A stretch of 64,000 nt of DNA from Pseudocercospora fijiensis CIRAD86 (lineage: Eukaryota; Ascomycota; Dothideomycetes; Mycosphaerellales; Mycosphaerellaceae): NCBI RefSeq assembly GCF_000340215.1, contig NW_006921537.1:1701011-1765010 (forward strand), read 5' to 3'. The notes beneath the pieces were generated by a model. The model did not search any database. It was given only the letters and a program-made list of their open reading frames with translations, and was not told the DNA's origin. A program made the position numbers and the translations under genes. Shown here piece by piece: positions 1 through 9,541 of the stretch (positions are counted from its first letter, which is position 1; each line of letters opens with the position of its first letter).

Positions 1-192
1 CAGCAAGCCTTTCGCACGACATCGCCGACTGCAACACCGTTTTCAGCCCTGCAGCACACAGAGAGTCGCCATACAGGACGCGAACGCGTATAAGATCTAA
101 AGGAACGCCTTCGAGAAGCGCCATCGCATCGACCTTGCCTTCCAGTTACCTCTGCTTTCCAACTTCTGCTGTTTAGACAGCACAATAGCAGA

Positions 193-423
193 ATGGGTCT
201 CATCGACAAGCTACGAGCAAAATACGAGATATACCGCCTGGAACAACGATACACGAAGCGCGAAAAGCGGACCACCTGGATCTCGAATGCACAGTATGTT
301 GATGGAGAATACATTTACAACCACAACACAGGTGGCAGCGGTACCAGCGCTACAAACAGGAGTTTTGGCAGTGGGAACAGCAGCAATAATGGGAAGCGAA
401 AATCCAGAATCCTATTCTCCTAA
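193..423 (+). CDS. small basic hypothetical protein, 76 aa
   Basis: A single-exon frame of 76 residues with no signal peptide or membrane segment. The first half is highly charged and probably helical (MGLIDKLRAKYEIYRLEQRY), followed by a short aromatic stretch (AQYVDGEYIYN) and a Gly/Ser/Asn-rich tail ending in a basic cluster (GKRKSRILFS). Composition and compactness look like a real small fungal protein, but I cannot assign a family or function. The ATG at 193 follows about 190 bases with no competing long frame on this strand, consistent with a 5' leader. No intron is needed. The alternative is a chance ORF; the ordered charged helix argues against that. Confidence 0.5.
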   Translation: MGLIDKLRAKYEIYRLEQRYTKREKRTTWISNAQYVDGEYIYNHNTGGSGTSATNRSFGSGNSSNNGKRKSRILFS

Positions 424-1032
424 GCAGCGACGACATTTACCTTGAACGGATGCGTGCGATGATAAGCCTTGCCTGCGAGGACCTCAACGCAAAGATCGGA
501 GTTAAAAGCGAGATCAGGCCTCGCACCATTTTGAACAAGATTTGGCCTGAAGTCAGACCTCATGATTTATGGACAGACATCGACGCTAGATGTGAAATGT
601 GTCCGATGCTGCCTGTTTTGAAGTGGCAGCTGGCAATGCTGATGCTGCACTGGCAGCAATTTGCACAATGCCAAACAGTACGGCTATGGAAGCTTCTCTT
701 TTGTGTGGCTGCGGAACGAAGGACGATTGATGGGAAATACAGGACTGAAGGCGGTATGTGATCTATGTGGTTGGGATTTGCTGTAACAAGGGGAAAGGAA
801 CGAGTCATTGATGATGTGTTGCACGACGCGAAATCGTAGCTCAAAGTTTGATTCATTTGACATTATTGACAATATGAAAGTAAATGTATGATTGTTCTCC
901 GTCTTTGCAATGTGCATCATGCCTCATAGAAACTCGCCATACTGAATGCCAAGCCCTGGAAAGCTCCTCCAGCTCCGACCAATTCCTCCGAGCTTCAACA
1001 TCCGTCTTTCCTGCACCTGAACCCAATCCTTC
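424..1032. other. intergenic region
   Basis: About 600 bases between the small gene and the nucleotidyltransferase gene. Short open frames exist on both strands but none has a recognisable domain, convincing composition or splice structure. It should hold the 3' end of the first transcript and the promoter of the next. No RNA gene or repeat seen. Confidence 0.5.
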
Positions 1033-2928
1033 ATGCAATTGTACAAGCGCATCGGACGCTCTGTCTGCTGCGCTCACAATGCATACAATGTCAATCTAGC
1101 ACTTCGAGCCACGTTTGGCACCACGACGAAACGAAGCAATGCCAATGAAGGCAAAGATGCGCCAGAAGAAGACGTGCCTTCCCCGTGGGAGAGCGGTAAC
1201 TGGAAGCCTCTCGAAGCGAAGCCCGAGCCGGAAGAGATCAAAGGCCTTGAGGGAGAGATTGATCGATCACCACGCGAAGGCGAACCACCAGTGCATAAAC
1301 GGCCAATTTTTACCGGCCCGCGCTTTGTCAGAAGCAAACCCAAGCATGACATTTCCAGTGTCAAGAAAGATGCACCGCACAGTCCTGTGGATTCTCAGAA
1401 GCAACTAGAGGAGGATGATCAGGTCTACGACCGACGCATGCATTTGGACCGCTTGGAGAACATACGCTCCACTGCTTGGCAAAATGGAATCAGAATATTG
1501 TCTGGCCGTCTTCATGAAATCAGTGTGCAGAGGGCCAAATGGATCAATAAGATGTCACCTGTCATGCGAGACAGGTTGAAGGAGAAGGTCTTTAATTACA
1601 TGCCATGCAATGTGCTGCCTCAAAAGACCGCCTCTTCTCCGGAAGAGCCTCCGCCATGGGAGAAGGGCATCCGCAAGTCCCGATCGCAGGGCATTGAGCA
1701 GCTTGAGGAAGAGCTCAAAAAATTTGCGGAATGGGTACAGCCCACGGCAAAAGAGAGTATGGCGAGAAATGCTGTTGCGGAAGCAACCATGAACTTGGTC
1801 AAAAACTCGTTGAAAGACGACGTATCAATCAGCACAAAAATTCAGCTTCATGGCTCTCAGCAGACAGGACTTGCCCTGCCTTGGTCAGACATTGATATTC
1901 AAATATGGGATGGCCGAGAAGCTCCTTTGCCCACGAGCCATTCAGCACCTCGCCTCCTGCATCGACTACTTCTTGTGGCCGATAATATGCGAAGCAGCGA
2001 TAAATGGATACTTGTGACTGTTCGTGACGCAGCCTATCCCATTCTGAATGCGCAGCACAAAGAATCCGGCTTGGATGTGCAGATCGTAGCCGGAAGTGAT
2101 TCACACGCCCAACAAGCAGTCGTCAAGCAATGCCTCGAAGACATGCCCTACCTCCGCACAGTCTTCTACGCCGTCCGAACATTCTTCGGCATGCGCAACT
2201 TCAACGACGTCTTCACCGGTGGTTTAGGATCCTACGGCATCTTCGTTCTTCTCGTCGCAACACTTCTGCGAACCCCAGTCCAATTGATCCAAATCGGATC
2301 CGACCAGGGATCTCGACGACCACACGCCAGGGCCTTCATCACCTTCTTCGAAACCCTAGCCCCAATACCATCCAGAGCCAAAGCCAGATCCAGGTCCATC
2401 AACCTGAAAAAGTTCGCCATCTCCTGCTTCCCACGCACGAAGTTCCTCAAACACCCACCATCCCCGGTCCTGAATAGATACATGGCCTTAGCCGAGAAAC
2501 GCGGGGACAAAATCCGTTCAGGGCAGTGGAGGATGTGTCAAAGAAACGAATGGATGCCTTACCTCCTTACCCTCCAAGATCCGGCAAACCCACACAATGA
2601 TCTGGGAAGGAAGACGTATGCGATCAAACATATTCTAGGGAGTATTGCGACTTGTGAAAAGGTTTTGCAACACCATATCACGGATGTGAATCGGGCTTAC
2701 AGGGCGAGGAAGCCTTCGGAAAGGAAATCGATGCTTGGGGTTTTCGTGGGGAGACCGGATGTTGAGTATAGGGCACGACGGGAACAGTTGGAGAGGTTTG
2801 GGCTGAAGATCGCGCAGGAGACAGGTCAGGTTTGGAAGACTGACGTGGTTGGTGGGATTGAGGAGGAGGAGGAGGAGGTGAATCGTAGGAGGAAGAGGAA
2901 TAGGGAGGAGGCTGTGCGTGGCCGGTGA
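1033..2928 (+). CDS. Trf4/Cid1-type nucleotidyltransferase (poly(A)-polymerase-like), possibly mitochondrial
   Basis: Single exon, 631 aa. Residues 274-288 carry the polymerase-beta nucleotidyltransferase signature, a G-S pair followed by D286-I-D288; a third acidic residue lies at about D348 (SGLDVQIV). Around residue 390 the segment FNDVFTGGLGSYGIFVLL matches the conserved PAP/25A-associated helix of non-canonical poly(A) polymerases such as Trf4 and Cid1. All three metal-binding acidic residues are therefore present, so an active RNA nucleotidyltransferase is expected. The first 35 residues are rich in Arg, Ser and Ala with almost no acidic residues and could be a mitochondrial targeting peptide, which would suggest organellar RNA tailing; that is inference. 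The C-terminus is highly basic. It ends 222 bases from the convergent stop of the trehalose phosphatase gene. Exact orthology not settled. Confidence 0.8.
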   Translation: MQLYKRIGRSVCCAHNAYNVNLALRATFGTTTKRSNANEGKDAPEEDVPSPWESGNWKPLEAKPEPEEIKGLEGEIDRSPREGEPPVHKRPIFTGPRFVRSKPKHDISSVKKDAPHSPVDSQKQLEEDDQVYDRRMHLDRLENIRSTAWQNGIRILSGRLHEISVQRAKWINKMSPVMRDRLKEKVFNYMPCNVLPQKTASSPEEPPPWEKGIRKSRSQGIEQLEEELKKFAEWVQPTAKESMARNAVAEATMNLVKNSLKDDVSISTKIQLHGSQQTGLALPWSDIDIQIWDGREAPLPTSHSAPRLLHRLLLVADNMRSSDKWILVTVRDAAYPILNAQHKESGLDVQIVAGSDSHAQQAVVKQCLEDMPYLRTVFYAVRTFFGMRNFNDVFTGGLGSYGIFVLLVATLLRTPVQLIQIGSDQGSRRPHARAFITFFETLAPIPSRAKARSRSINLKKFAISCFPRTKFLKHPPSPVLNRYMALAEKRGDKIRSGQWRMCQRNEWMPYLLTLQDPANPHNDLGRKTYAIKHILGSIATCEKVLQHHITDVNRAYRARKPSERKSMLGVFVGRPDVEYRARREQLERFGLKIAQETGQVWKTDVVGGIEEEEEEVNRRRKRNREEAVRGR

Positions 2929-3150
2929 ACGTGCGGAGAATGTACTTATATAGGCGAGCTGATGAAATGGCATGGCATGATGAGGAATTTTCGGATCTCA
3001 TTCACTGAAAGAGCCATCTTCAGACTTCTCTCTCTCTCGCTCTCAATCTCCTTTTGGCCGACCATGAGAGTCTTCTTCATCAAGATGTCCTACTACGCTG
3101 ATGCTAATGCTTTCATCAGAATCTATGTCCGCCACCCTCCTGCACGCAAT

Positions 3151-6100
3151 CTATCTTGTATCCGGGACCGAGCCCTCCACAATTGCTACTGCTCCGGCAT
3201 TTCCGGCATCAGTCGAACCATTGAGGAGGGAAATGCAGGATATGACATCTGAAGGCTCGAGGAGATGCCACGTCGCGAGAGTCTGTTTGGTCTTAGCACC
3301 GACTGTAACGGCGAAGCGATGTTGCTCGGGTAGCTTGGACTGGCGGAGAGTGCGGAACATGTCTGTACACGGAAGTCAGTGAAAGTTGCGCAAAGAGACG
3401 AGGAAATTTGATGCCTGGCTCACCTTCGTCAGTGAAGTCATCCCCAAGACAAAGCACGAAATCTGGTGCCTTTTCGCCATACTCGCTTACCAAGCGACGA
3501 GCAATCTCGCCCTTGTTGACGAATCGAGGTCGGACTTCCAGGTTCGCTTTGCCGGTCATGACTTCTACGTCCCATTTCTTCGTCACGTATCCTTCCAGAG
3601 CTTTTTGGCACTCACGAGCTTGGAAAGCCCCGTACTCGGGATCTGCTCGACGGTAGTGCCAGGTCAAAGCAATCTTCTTGCGCTCGATGAAGCTGCCTTG
3701 TGTTCGCTCTGAGAAGTGGTTGAAGATACGGATCACCTCATCTTGCCACGACATGTCAAGAGTTTCGGTCAAGTTCTCCCATTCACTGGATCCGGGATGG
3801 CGCATGAATGAGCCATGCTCTGCTGACAGACCGAGCTCCGAGATGTGACCCATCCATTCATCAAGGAAAGCTTGGTCGCGGCCGCTGATGATCCAGACTT
3901 GGTTCTGCGGATCGGAAGCTAGAGTCTTGAGGGTCCGAATGACTCTGTCAGAAGGAATGGCGGATTGTGGATCTTTCACTATTGGCGTCAGAGTGCCATC
4001 GTAGTCAAACATGAAGAGGCGACGCGAAGAGTCGCGGTACTGCTGCAACAACTTGGCACGATCGAGCGCCGGCGTGGCAACTGACTGATCATATGAAGCC
4101 AGATTAGTGAGCAGGCGCCGAATGAAGCTGTTGGTCCAGTACTGCACTGTATTCGATGTCACATGCTTGTACAGAAGCTCGTGTTGTTGCTGCTTCTCGG
4201 CCGCGGTCATCGTAAGCGCCGTGTGTATCTCGTCGGCAGTGCCGCCAAGGTCCCAAGGGTTGATATGTATTGCATCACCCAAGCTGCCTGCTGTTCCAGA
4301 AAACTCCGAGATGATCAGTGGGCCGTGATTCTCTCGCTGGCTCATCACGTATTCCAATGCGGTAGTGTTCATACCATCACGGACGCTCGTGATAAGTCCC
4401 AGGTCAGCGATCCGAAGCAAGGCAAAGTATTCTTCCTGTGACAGATATTGCGGGTAGTGCTGAACTGGCGTGGAGCTGAGTGAGCCAAAGGCTCCATTGA
4501 TCCTAGCCACCAATTCAGAAATCTTGTTCGCAGTCTTGTCGCCCTTGTCGTCGCGCTCCTCAATGCTAGTGGGGCTCGTGACCTGGATAAGGACGACATT
4601 CTCGCGCCATTCTGGGTGTCGTTCAAGGAATATCTCGAACGCCTGCAATTTCTGTGCTACACCTCTCACAGTGTCTAGCCGATCTCGGCCAACAATGACC
4701 TTCTTGTTCTGGTAAATCTCGCGCAAGGCTTTCATCTTCCCGGTCACGCCAGGAGAATCGAAGGCGACTCGTCTTGTTTCTTCTGCATTGATCCCGATGG
4801 GGAAGACGTCCACTGGCACATGCGCGCCGTATGCATCAACGCCAGCAGATGACGAATCAAAGCCGAGGATACGTGTGCAGCAGGAGGAGAAATGTCTGGC
4901 ATAGCTGTATGCTTGAAATCCGATCATGTTGGCTCCCAGGACTCCTTCAAGTATCTCCTTGCGCCGAGTGAGGCATCGATAGTATTCGCTGCTCGGGAAG
5001 GGCACGTGAAGGAAAAATCCAATGTAGACACTCGGCAGTCGTTGTCGTAACAGGCTGGGCAGCAGTAGAAGGTGATAGTCGTGAATCAGGATAATGTCGC
5101 CAGGTTTGTACACACCAATGATCGCATCTGCAAACGCTTGATTCATGCAGTAGTAATCGGCCCAGGTCTTGCGAAGGTCTCGACCATCGCTCGGCTCATT
5201 TTGCTTGTAGTGAAATAGTGTGAACAATTCGTGCTCACCATAACGCCGCCATCGCTGCTGATTGTGGAAGGTGGCTACTTCGTTCTCGTCGATACCATCC
5301 CACAGCCAAACAGGAGCAACGTGTCCACCAGACTCTAGCTCTAGCTGCTTCTCCAGTTTCCGCCGGTCAGCAAGTGGAATGTGCAGATCCGAATAGTCTC
5401 CAGGTTGGACAGGCTTCTCGGTTTTGTTGACCGGAATCGGCGCAGAAGCCTTATTGAGTGGAACGGAGTCCATGGAAGTAACGCCGTTGGTACTCGCAGA
5501 CTGGTTTCTGCGACGAAATACACGGTCGATCTCTCCAGTCCAACCGACTAGTGTATGCTTCCAAGGCGACTCTGGCGAGGACAGATATGCGAAAGAATCG
5601 AAAAGTGCTGACGTTCCTCTCCTAGGTTTGAGGTCCTGTGATGATTTTAGCTTGACTTGAATGTTCTCGATTTTCTCAACCGTACAACGCACCCATTCGC
5701 CAGTGGTCGTATAGCCGACCTTGTAGGGAACACAAAATGCGGCGCTGATCACATTTCCGCTGAGATTCAAGCTAGGATGCGCGCTACGCGGATCTATAAG
5801 TTCTGCAGCAGGCCTCGACGGCTGCCCTGTGAGACTCAATCGGCGGAGAAGCTCTTCGCCATTTCGAGCACCTGCCGCAGCTTGGGAGGCTCCGCTCTCC
5901 GTCCTTCCGGAAGGTCGTGCTGAATGGCCATTTCCGATATATCCATCAGCACCAATCGACTCCAGAAGGTGTTGCGGGGGATTCCGTGTTATGTGGGATG
6001 CTGTACTAGGCGACACGTAGGTCTCGTTGCTGACGGTTGGCGTGACCGGAATACTGGTATTGGCCTCGCTCAGTGCTGGATTTCCAGTTTCCTGCCTTAC

Positions 6101-6433
6101 GGCGGAAGGCCGAGCATTGCTAGACATTGGCCAAGCTCGACAAGCGAGGCCTCGATGCACGGCTTCCCACTGCGTGCGGCAAAAGTTAGTGACCGGCTCG
6201 GCAAGCTCGTGGCAGACACTGGGGTAAATAATAATCATCGAACTCACAGTCGTGCCTGCTGCTAGGTCAGTTCGGCAAACAAGAGCGTGATGTCGCGATT
6301 GTAGGAATGGAATTTCAGGACGCAAGCTGTGTGCGGCAGGTCGAGCGGTACCACAGGCAGCCCCAGGCAATGTCGGACAACGAGCGAAAGGGTTCAGTGA
6401 GGAAAAGTGGTCGAGGAAAGATGTTGTGGGCAT
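3151..6433 (-). CDS. TPS2: trehalose-6-phosphate phosphatase (Tps2-type, GT20 + HAD domains)
   Basis: Converts trehalose-6-phosphate to trehalose as part of the cytosolic trehalose synthase complex. The N-terminal two thirds is a GT20 (trehalose-phosphate synthase-like) domain with LKPRRGTSALFDSF, ILIHDYHLLLLPSLLR and RDGMNTTALEYV. The C-terminal third is a HAD phosphatase with the catalytic FDYDGTLTP motif and the distal GDDFTDE motif, so the phosphatase should be active. A 3' intron at 3363-3423 splits codon GA(A)-G/AC; the last exon, 3151-3362, restores the family ending. A 57-base stop-free intron (5636-5692, GTGCGT...CACAG) interrupts the conserved GEW/LKPRRG region and must be spliced to match the family. 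A third likely 78-base intron at 6170-6247 (GTGAGT...CACTAAC...GCAG) is also in phase. The start is uncertain: 6127 gives 952 aa; the ATG at 6433 gives about 1028 aa. Confidence 0.9.
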
Positions 6434-7291
6434 GGAGCAAATCCATCGCTAGTCTCAGCGAATCGGGCCGCAACCTATTCTAACCCAGACGGTCAACCGC
6501 GTCACAAACGTGGCTGCCGCAGCGGCACTGGCACGCGCTCCGGAAATCCATGCAGCATCACATGACACACACACGCCTATGTTTCTGACGACGGGCACAT
6601 CACAGGACTGGCATCCGCTTCTTCGCCAGACTTGACGGCCACTGCTATCCAATGCCCCCATTCTGCCTGAGGCCGTCCACTTCGCTGCATCCCGTTCTCA
6701 ACTCCGGGTGCTGAGGCTCTGGCCACGCGCGCTGCAGAAGATTCCCCATCCTGTACCTGTTTCGATCATCAATGTGGCTGCCCCGGTGCACGACGTCTGA
6801 GACCATCGCTAGCAAAGTGCTCATATGCAAGATCCGAGATTGACCCCCTTTGGTGGCCGATCGGACTGATACGGCGAGGACTCGAAATCCTCCGTACAGT
6901 GCCTGCTAGAACTATTGTTTCTGCGCGCGCGAGCACACGATCCTGTGCCTGTGCCTGTGCCTGCGCCTGTGCCTGCGCCTGTGCCTGTGCATTTCACCGC
7001 GATTAAGCCCCTTCCCGCTGCCAGAGAGCCGCCCACCGTCTTTCTCACCGCGTTTCATCAACGAGACGCCCGCCGTTTTTGCGGTGTTGTCAAGTGACGA
7101 TGTCAAAGTGGGGCGCACTGTGACCCCTCGTCCTCGTTCTCAAAGCCACAGCCACGGCTCAATTTCGACTCCCGCTGCCTCAAACAAGCAGCTGTTACTG
7201 TGATTGTTCGAGCTCAACCACTCGACACATCCATCTTCCGCTGCTCGCTGCCCGCTGCGCGCTGCCCACAAGCAGCACACTCCCCTTTGCA
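6434..7291. promoter_or_regulatory. divergent promoter region between TPS2 and the EBP1-like gene
   Basis: 858 bases between two divergently transcribed genes, so it should contain both promoters. It includes a hexanucleotide tract (6942-6990) and otherwise unremarkable sequence. No coding region supported; short frames here are chance or repeat-driven. If TPS2 starts at 6127, its 5' leader and a possible leader intron extend beyond this interval. Confidence 0.5.
6942..6990. repeat. hexanucleotide tandem repeat (CCTGTG/CCTGCG)n
   Basis: About eight copies of a 6-base unit, CCTGTG alternating with CCTGCG, in the divergent promoter. It is a short microsatellite that could vary in length between strains. 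No function can be inferred from sequence alone. Confidence 0.85.
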
Positions 7292-8818
7292 ATGGCTGAA
7301 GAGGCTGTCGTTGGTGAGTCCATCCACGACCACCGCCTACGCGCTCCAGCCCACCACTTGCACTTACGTGCACTCGAGCTTGTGACTGACCCATTGAAAC
7401 AGACTACAGCCTCGCCAATCCCGACACGTGAGCTCATTCTGCCCTATAGAAACATGCCATGCCATGCAGAAGTCGCTGACCAGCCGGAAGCCTCACCAAG
7501 TACAAGACTGCTGCCCAGATTGGCCAGAAAGTACTCGAGACTGTTTCAGGTGCGCTGTTCACCTCCGCCCGCGCTTTGCCTGGTGCTGACCTGAGCAGGA
7601 TGGTGCACTGAGGGCACCAAGATCATCGAAATCTGCCAGCGCGGCGATAAGCTCCTCGAAGATGAGGTCGCCAAAGTCTACAAAGGCAAGAAGATCACCA
7701 AGGGTATTTCGCACCCATGCACAGTCTCGCCAAGCTCATACGTGACGCCCTACACTCCCCTCGTATCCGACACCGAAGAGGCCGACAAGACGCTGCACGC
7801 TGGCGAACCCGTCAAGATCCAGCTTGGTGCTCAGATCGATGGATTCGGTGCCATTGTTTGCGATACTGTCATTGTGCAAGCCAAGGGCGAGAAGGCTCTT
7901 TCAGGGAGACCAGCAGATCTCATGCTCGCGACTTACTGGGCAAATGAGCTTCTCCTGCGGTTGATGCTTCCCCCAGGCTTGTTGGCTCAAGGATCCGAGG
8001 AAGAGAAGAAGAAAGCCCAAGCCACCAAGCCATACAGTCAATCCAAAATCACGCAGCTGCTCGAGAAGCTTGTCAAGAGTTATGATTGCAATCTTGTCGA
8101 GAACACAACTTGCTGGCTGTTTGACAGAAATGAGATCGAAAGCAAGAAGAAGATCATCCTTGCGCCAGGCGAGGGCGTGAAGGGTGAGGGTCTGCCAGAA
8201 GTCGGAGAAGTCTGGGGTGTCGAAATGGGCGTCAGCATTGGTTCTGGAAAGGTGAAGAGTCTTCCGAACAGACCAACTCTGCATCGCAGGACAACCACAA
8301 CATATGGCTTGAAGCGCGAGTCCTCGAGAAAGACACTCTCCGAGGCCCAGAAGAAATTCGGCACTTTCCCCTTCAGTCTGCGACAATTAGATGACGAGCG
8401 AGCTGGCAAGGTCGGTGTTGTCGAATGCGTGCGTGGCGGTGTCATTCGCCAATACGAGGTCATCGGCTCTGCAGACGGCGAGCCTGTCAGCCGACTCTTT
8501 ACCACTGTTGGTAAGTTGAGCTTCTGCGAAGGTCGGAAGGAATGTTGAATGGCAATGCTGACAAATATTAGCACTCACCAAGAACGGCATGCAGAAGCTG
8601 GCTGCACCTGCAAAGCCAGATCTATCACAGTGGAAGTCAGACAAGAAAATCACAGACGAAGAGATCCTCAAGATCCTCGAGCAGCCTCTTAACAAGACCA
8701 GCACCAAGGCTAAGAAGCCAAAGAAGAAGAAGTCCAAGCCGCCAAGAAGGCTGCTGCAAAGCCAGAGGAGGAAGATGACGATGACGATGATGACGAGGAC
8801 GACAGCGACGACGAGTAA
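7292..8818 (+). CDS. PA2G4: EBP1/PA2G4 (Cdb4)-type protein, methionine-aminopeptidase fold
   Basis: Homologue of human EBP1/PA2G4 and fission yeast Cdb4, catalytically dead MetAP-fold proteins that bind ribosomes and nucleic acids. Exons 7292-7313, 7403-7427, 7491-7549, 7599-8510 and 8572-8818, all with GT/AG introns and matching phases; the spliced start reads MAEEAVVDYSLANPDTLTKY. Family landmarks include QIGQKVLETV, GTKIIEICQRGD, KGISHPCTVSP, the PYTPLVSD and FGAIVCDTV strands, and a late GTFPFSLR segment. In the last exon the frame carrying AKKPKKKK runs into atypical sequence, while the frame one base back gives the expected acidic tail (PEEEDDDDDDDEDDSDDE) and stops at 8816-8818. The break sits in an AAG repeat, so a sequencing slip or a true indel is likely. 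Read literally, the frame ends at 8960 instead. Confidence 0.85.
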
Positions 8819-9541
8819 GCGCTTCTCCTGCAGTCTCTCGCATCATTATGAAATCCACGGCAATATACGTCGCCTGCCTGCATGGCAGAATGTGGTTCCC
8901 GGCCTCTCTACCCATGTTGCCAGGGTGGCAATTCAGCATGATCAGGGGCGGTCGCGGTAGCAGATGCCGCTACAGATAACCTGCACTGAATCACTCTTTG
9001 TCAGAAAAGACAAAAAGCATCTCAACATAGTGCAGATAAAACAGAAATGGCAAAAGCCACTGCAAAGCGAGATATGCTTTGCACCCTGCTATTGTCGAGT
9101 CTCAGGCCCACGTCGCGAGACATCGAGTCAGCATAATGCCTAAAAGTTGTGAAAGAGGCATCGGACTCCGGATGCACTGCAGTCTTGCAACGGACGCAAG
9201 AACGTGAGTAGCAGAGTATACATGACCGGAAGAATACGCGAAATGTGTGCAGTATGTAGTCCCATGGAAGGGAAAATAAGGCCGGGAGTTCCACCGCATA
9301 GTGTAGGCGTTGTGGTGTGTTTGCGAGTTGGGCACGGGCCGCTCGGCCTGCACCTCGCTCTCACAGATCTCCTTCTCTCTTCACGAAGCCTAGCACTGGC
9401 ACGCGTAATTCGCGTTCAGCGCCACGACAGAGCATAACAGCCTGCGAGGGTGTTGCATCGTCCTGGGTGACTATATTCTTGCCTGCAAGATTGTCGCGAC
9501 ACACGCTAACAAAGTATCACAGTGACGATTGCGACACGATT
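8819..9541. other. intergenic region
   Basis: About 720 bases between the EBP1-like gene and RCO1, both on the plus strand. If the literal frame of the EBP1-like gene were used, its end would lie at 8960 here. A frame in phase with RCO1 extends upstream to 9317, but its sequence is low quality and 9542 is the better start. Nothing else recognised. Confidence 0.5.
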
